Source of the DNA: an uncultured Verrucomicrobiales bacterium
GTDB lineage: Bacteria > Verrucomicrobiota > Verrucomicrobiia > Verrucomicrobiales > Akkermansiaceae
Length of the DNA: 64,000 nt
Assembly (NCBI GenBank): GCA_937928735.1
Contig: CALFVF010000027.1
Location: forward strand, 1-64,000
Direction of reading: 5' to 3'
A program made the translations under genes and the position numbers. Numbering within the stretch: position 1 is the first letter of the stretch; every line of letters begins with the position of its first letter. The notes below the pieces were generated by a model, which saw only the letters and a list, made by a program, of their open reading frames with translations, was not told the DNA's origin and ran no database searches. Shown one piece after another: positions 62,888 to 64,000 of this stretch.

Positions 62888-63894
62888 GCCTTGTCTCCTT
62901 TCTGACGACTTTCTTTTTTCGCCTGCTTTTCTAGCTTGGAGATGGTTTCGAGATAGTCTTTTTCGACCTTATCGAGGTTTAGTGCCTTGTATTTCTGCAG
63001 TTCGCTTCGGGCTTTTTCTTTGGCTTGGCTGGTTGAGATGGTTCCTGCGTTCTCGAGGAGTTTGCGCCCTGTTGAGCCGAGAATGGAGTCGAGCTCACGC
63101 ACATAATCTGCCATGCGCATTTCTCGTTCTTCGATAGCGTTGACCTCCGCGAGATCGAAGTAAGCGGAGACGATATTATTCAGGACGCGCAGCTCTTTTT
63201 CATTTAAGTAGTTTTTGGCAACCATAGCCTCGGCCTGCGTGGGCTGGCTTCCCTTGAAGTTGCTCAATCCGGCAAAGGGCTTGTCACTCCCGACACGGAG
63301 GTAAATGACTTCGCTGGCGGTGTGGCCGTGGGCGGCGTAATGAAGCTTGTTTTGAACGATTTGGAAGAAACGCAGGCTGTCTTTACTCTTGGAATCGTAG
63401 TCCGTTGCCTCTGCGTAAAGATCGAGCACCTGGCGATACATGACCTTCTCACTGGAGCGAATGTCGCGAATGCGCTGGAGGAGTTCTTTCCAATAATTCC
63501 CGCCACCGAGGTTTTTGAGCCGCTCATCATTCATCGCGAATCCCTTTTCAAGGTATTCTTTGAGCACAGTAGACGCATAGCGTCTGAACTCTACGCCACG
63601 TGGAGAGCGGACACGGTAGCCGACGGCGAGAATGGCATCGAGATTGTAGAGCGTGATCTTACGCTGCACTTCGCGTTTACCCTCGATTTGAACTGTCAAG
63701 GAATCCTTGACAGTTGCCTCCGGCGCGAGCTCACCATCCTCAAAAATGTTCTTCAGATGCAGGGAAATGTTCTGCTTGCTCGCATCGAAGAGCTCGGCGA
63801 TTTGCATCTGCGTGAGCCAGACAGTGCCCTCATTGAGTTTAAGGTCAATTTTTGTCAGACCATCATCGGTCGTGTAGATAATGATATCGCTCAT
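62884..63894 (-). CDS. RhuM family protein
   Basis: 336 aa. The N-terminus (VWLTQMQIAELFDASKQNISLHLKNIFEDGEL) is a helix-turn-helix-like region. The core holds KITLYNLDAILAVGYRVRSPRGVEFRRYASTVLKEYLEKGFAMNDERL, and a C-terminal part contains FFQIVQNKLHYAAHGHTASEVIYLRV, a Fic-like or DOC-like helical region in the RhuM description. RhuM was named as a Salmonella virulence protein; homologues are common within type I restriction operons, with unknown role. It overlaps hsdM before it and hsdS after it by ATGA. Confidence 0.93.
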   Translation of the reverse strand: MSDIIIYTTDDGLTKIDLKLNEGTVWLTQMQIAELFDASKQNISLHLKNIFEDGELAPEATVKDSLTVQIEGKREVQRKITLYNLDAILAVGYRVRSPRGVEFRRYASTVLKEYLEKGFAMNDERLKNLGGGNYWKELLQRIRDIRSSEKVMYRQVLDLYAEATDYDSKSKDSLRFFQIVQNKLHYAAHGHTASEVIYLRVGSDKPFAGLSNFKGSQPTQAEAMVAKNYLNEKELRVLNNIVSAYFDLAEVNAIEEREMRMADYVRELDSILGSTGRKLLENAGTISTSQAKEKARSELQKYKALNLDKVEKDYLETISKLEKQAKKESRQKGDKA

Positions 63895-64000
63895 GCTTGC
63901 CCTCCCTCCTGCCTGCCGGCAGGCAGGTCGATTTCCGCTACGATGGCGTCGATGTCCTTACGGAGCCCGTCGATCTTGCGCACTGTGGTTTCGATTTCGG
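63891..64000 (-). CDS. hsdM: type I DNA methyltransferase subunit M, C-terminal end only
   Basis: The last 35 codons of a gene running off the right edge. The frame reads EIETTVRKIDGLRKDIDAI, continues VAEIDLPAGRQEGGQA and stops at TGA (63891-63893). The EI..T..KID.LR..ID.IV.E pattern fits the C-terminal helix of HsdM. The stop overlaps the rhuM ATG. The LPAGRQ stretch comes from a palindromic repeat in the coding sequence (63908-63927). The rest of hsdM must lie to the right. Confidence 0.85.
   Translation of the reverse strand, partial: EIETTVRKIDGLRKDIDAIVAEIDLPAGRQEGGQA
63908..63927. repeat. 20-bp perfect palindrome inside the hsdM end
   Basis: CCTGCCTGCCGGCAGGCAGG is fully self-complementary and reads in frame as LPAGRQ. 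Peptides of the LPAGRQA type are scattered at gene ends and in linkers of many environmental genomes, which suggests a dispersed palindromic element. No other copy was noticed in this window. Confidence 0.75.

Overview
The window looks like a chromosomal segment of a Verrucomicrobiota bacterium, possibly a marine or host-associated member of the Verrucomicrobiales. This is inferred from a FCE-sulfatase, a Tat-exported Gfo/Idh/MocA oxidoreductase, sugar-isomerase TIM barrels, a DUF5060 protein and a secreted beta-helix protein with a choice-of-anchor Q module, together with few clear Shine-Dalgarno sequences. No rRNA gene is present to confirm it.

Layout. 1-445: leader-distal end of a CRISPR array with type I-C-like repeats; no cas genes are in view. 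544-5951: secreted beta-helix protein, DUF547 lipoprotein, radical SAM protein and Gfo/Idh/MocA oxidoreductase. 6197-11380 (minus): the translation cluster tRNA-Thr, tuf, tRNA-Trp, secE, nusG, rplK, rplA, rplJ, rplL. It ends in a strong terminator, so rpoBC do not follow rplL. 11647-18880: a membrane-anchored unknown, a CPBP protease-thiL-HupE operon, a lactonase-like protein and a sulfatase. 18941-19100: a 160-bp MITE-like element. 19139-26546 (minus): SprT-like protease, an Hsp70, tRNA-Arg and three members of an unusual single-pass membrane family whose fourth member lies at 37559-38695. 26773-43842 (mostly plus): MscS channel, alr, DUF5060 protein, dus, prfB with its programmed frameshift, TPR protein, thiE, PfkB kinase, an ArgA-like acetyltransferase and a HerA-like ATPase. 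43847-50064 (minus): araD and araB with an alpha/beta hydrolase and three xylose-isomerase-like TIM barrels, but no araA. 50370-56106: zinc-ribbon protein, rpsT, L,D-transpeptidase, processive GT2 and a TetR / Old Yellow Enzyme / peroxiredoxin module.

56215-64000 (minus, runs off the right edge): a type IC restriction-modification operon, hsdM(partial)-rhuM-hsdS-prrC-yhcG-hsdR. It closely resembles the enterobacterial EcoR124I/EcoprrI systems. It carries a PrrC-type anticodon nuclease with recognisable catalytic residues, plus RhuM and a DUF1016 nuclease-like protein. The HsdS linker holds three exact 12-bp repeats encoding TELT, the type of repeat whose number sets the spacer in the recognition sequence.

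The most novel-looking items are the four-member membrane family with interchangeable cytoplasmic modules (two zinc ribbons, one decayed IS5-type transposase domain, one acidic region with three copies of a 13-residue motif); the three-accessory type IC defence operon; the sugar cluster that appears to bypass AraA; the MITE-like element with a half copy just upstream of prfB; and structured RNA candidates between rplK-rplA and rplJ-rplL.
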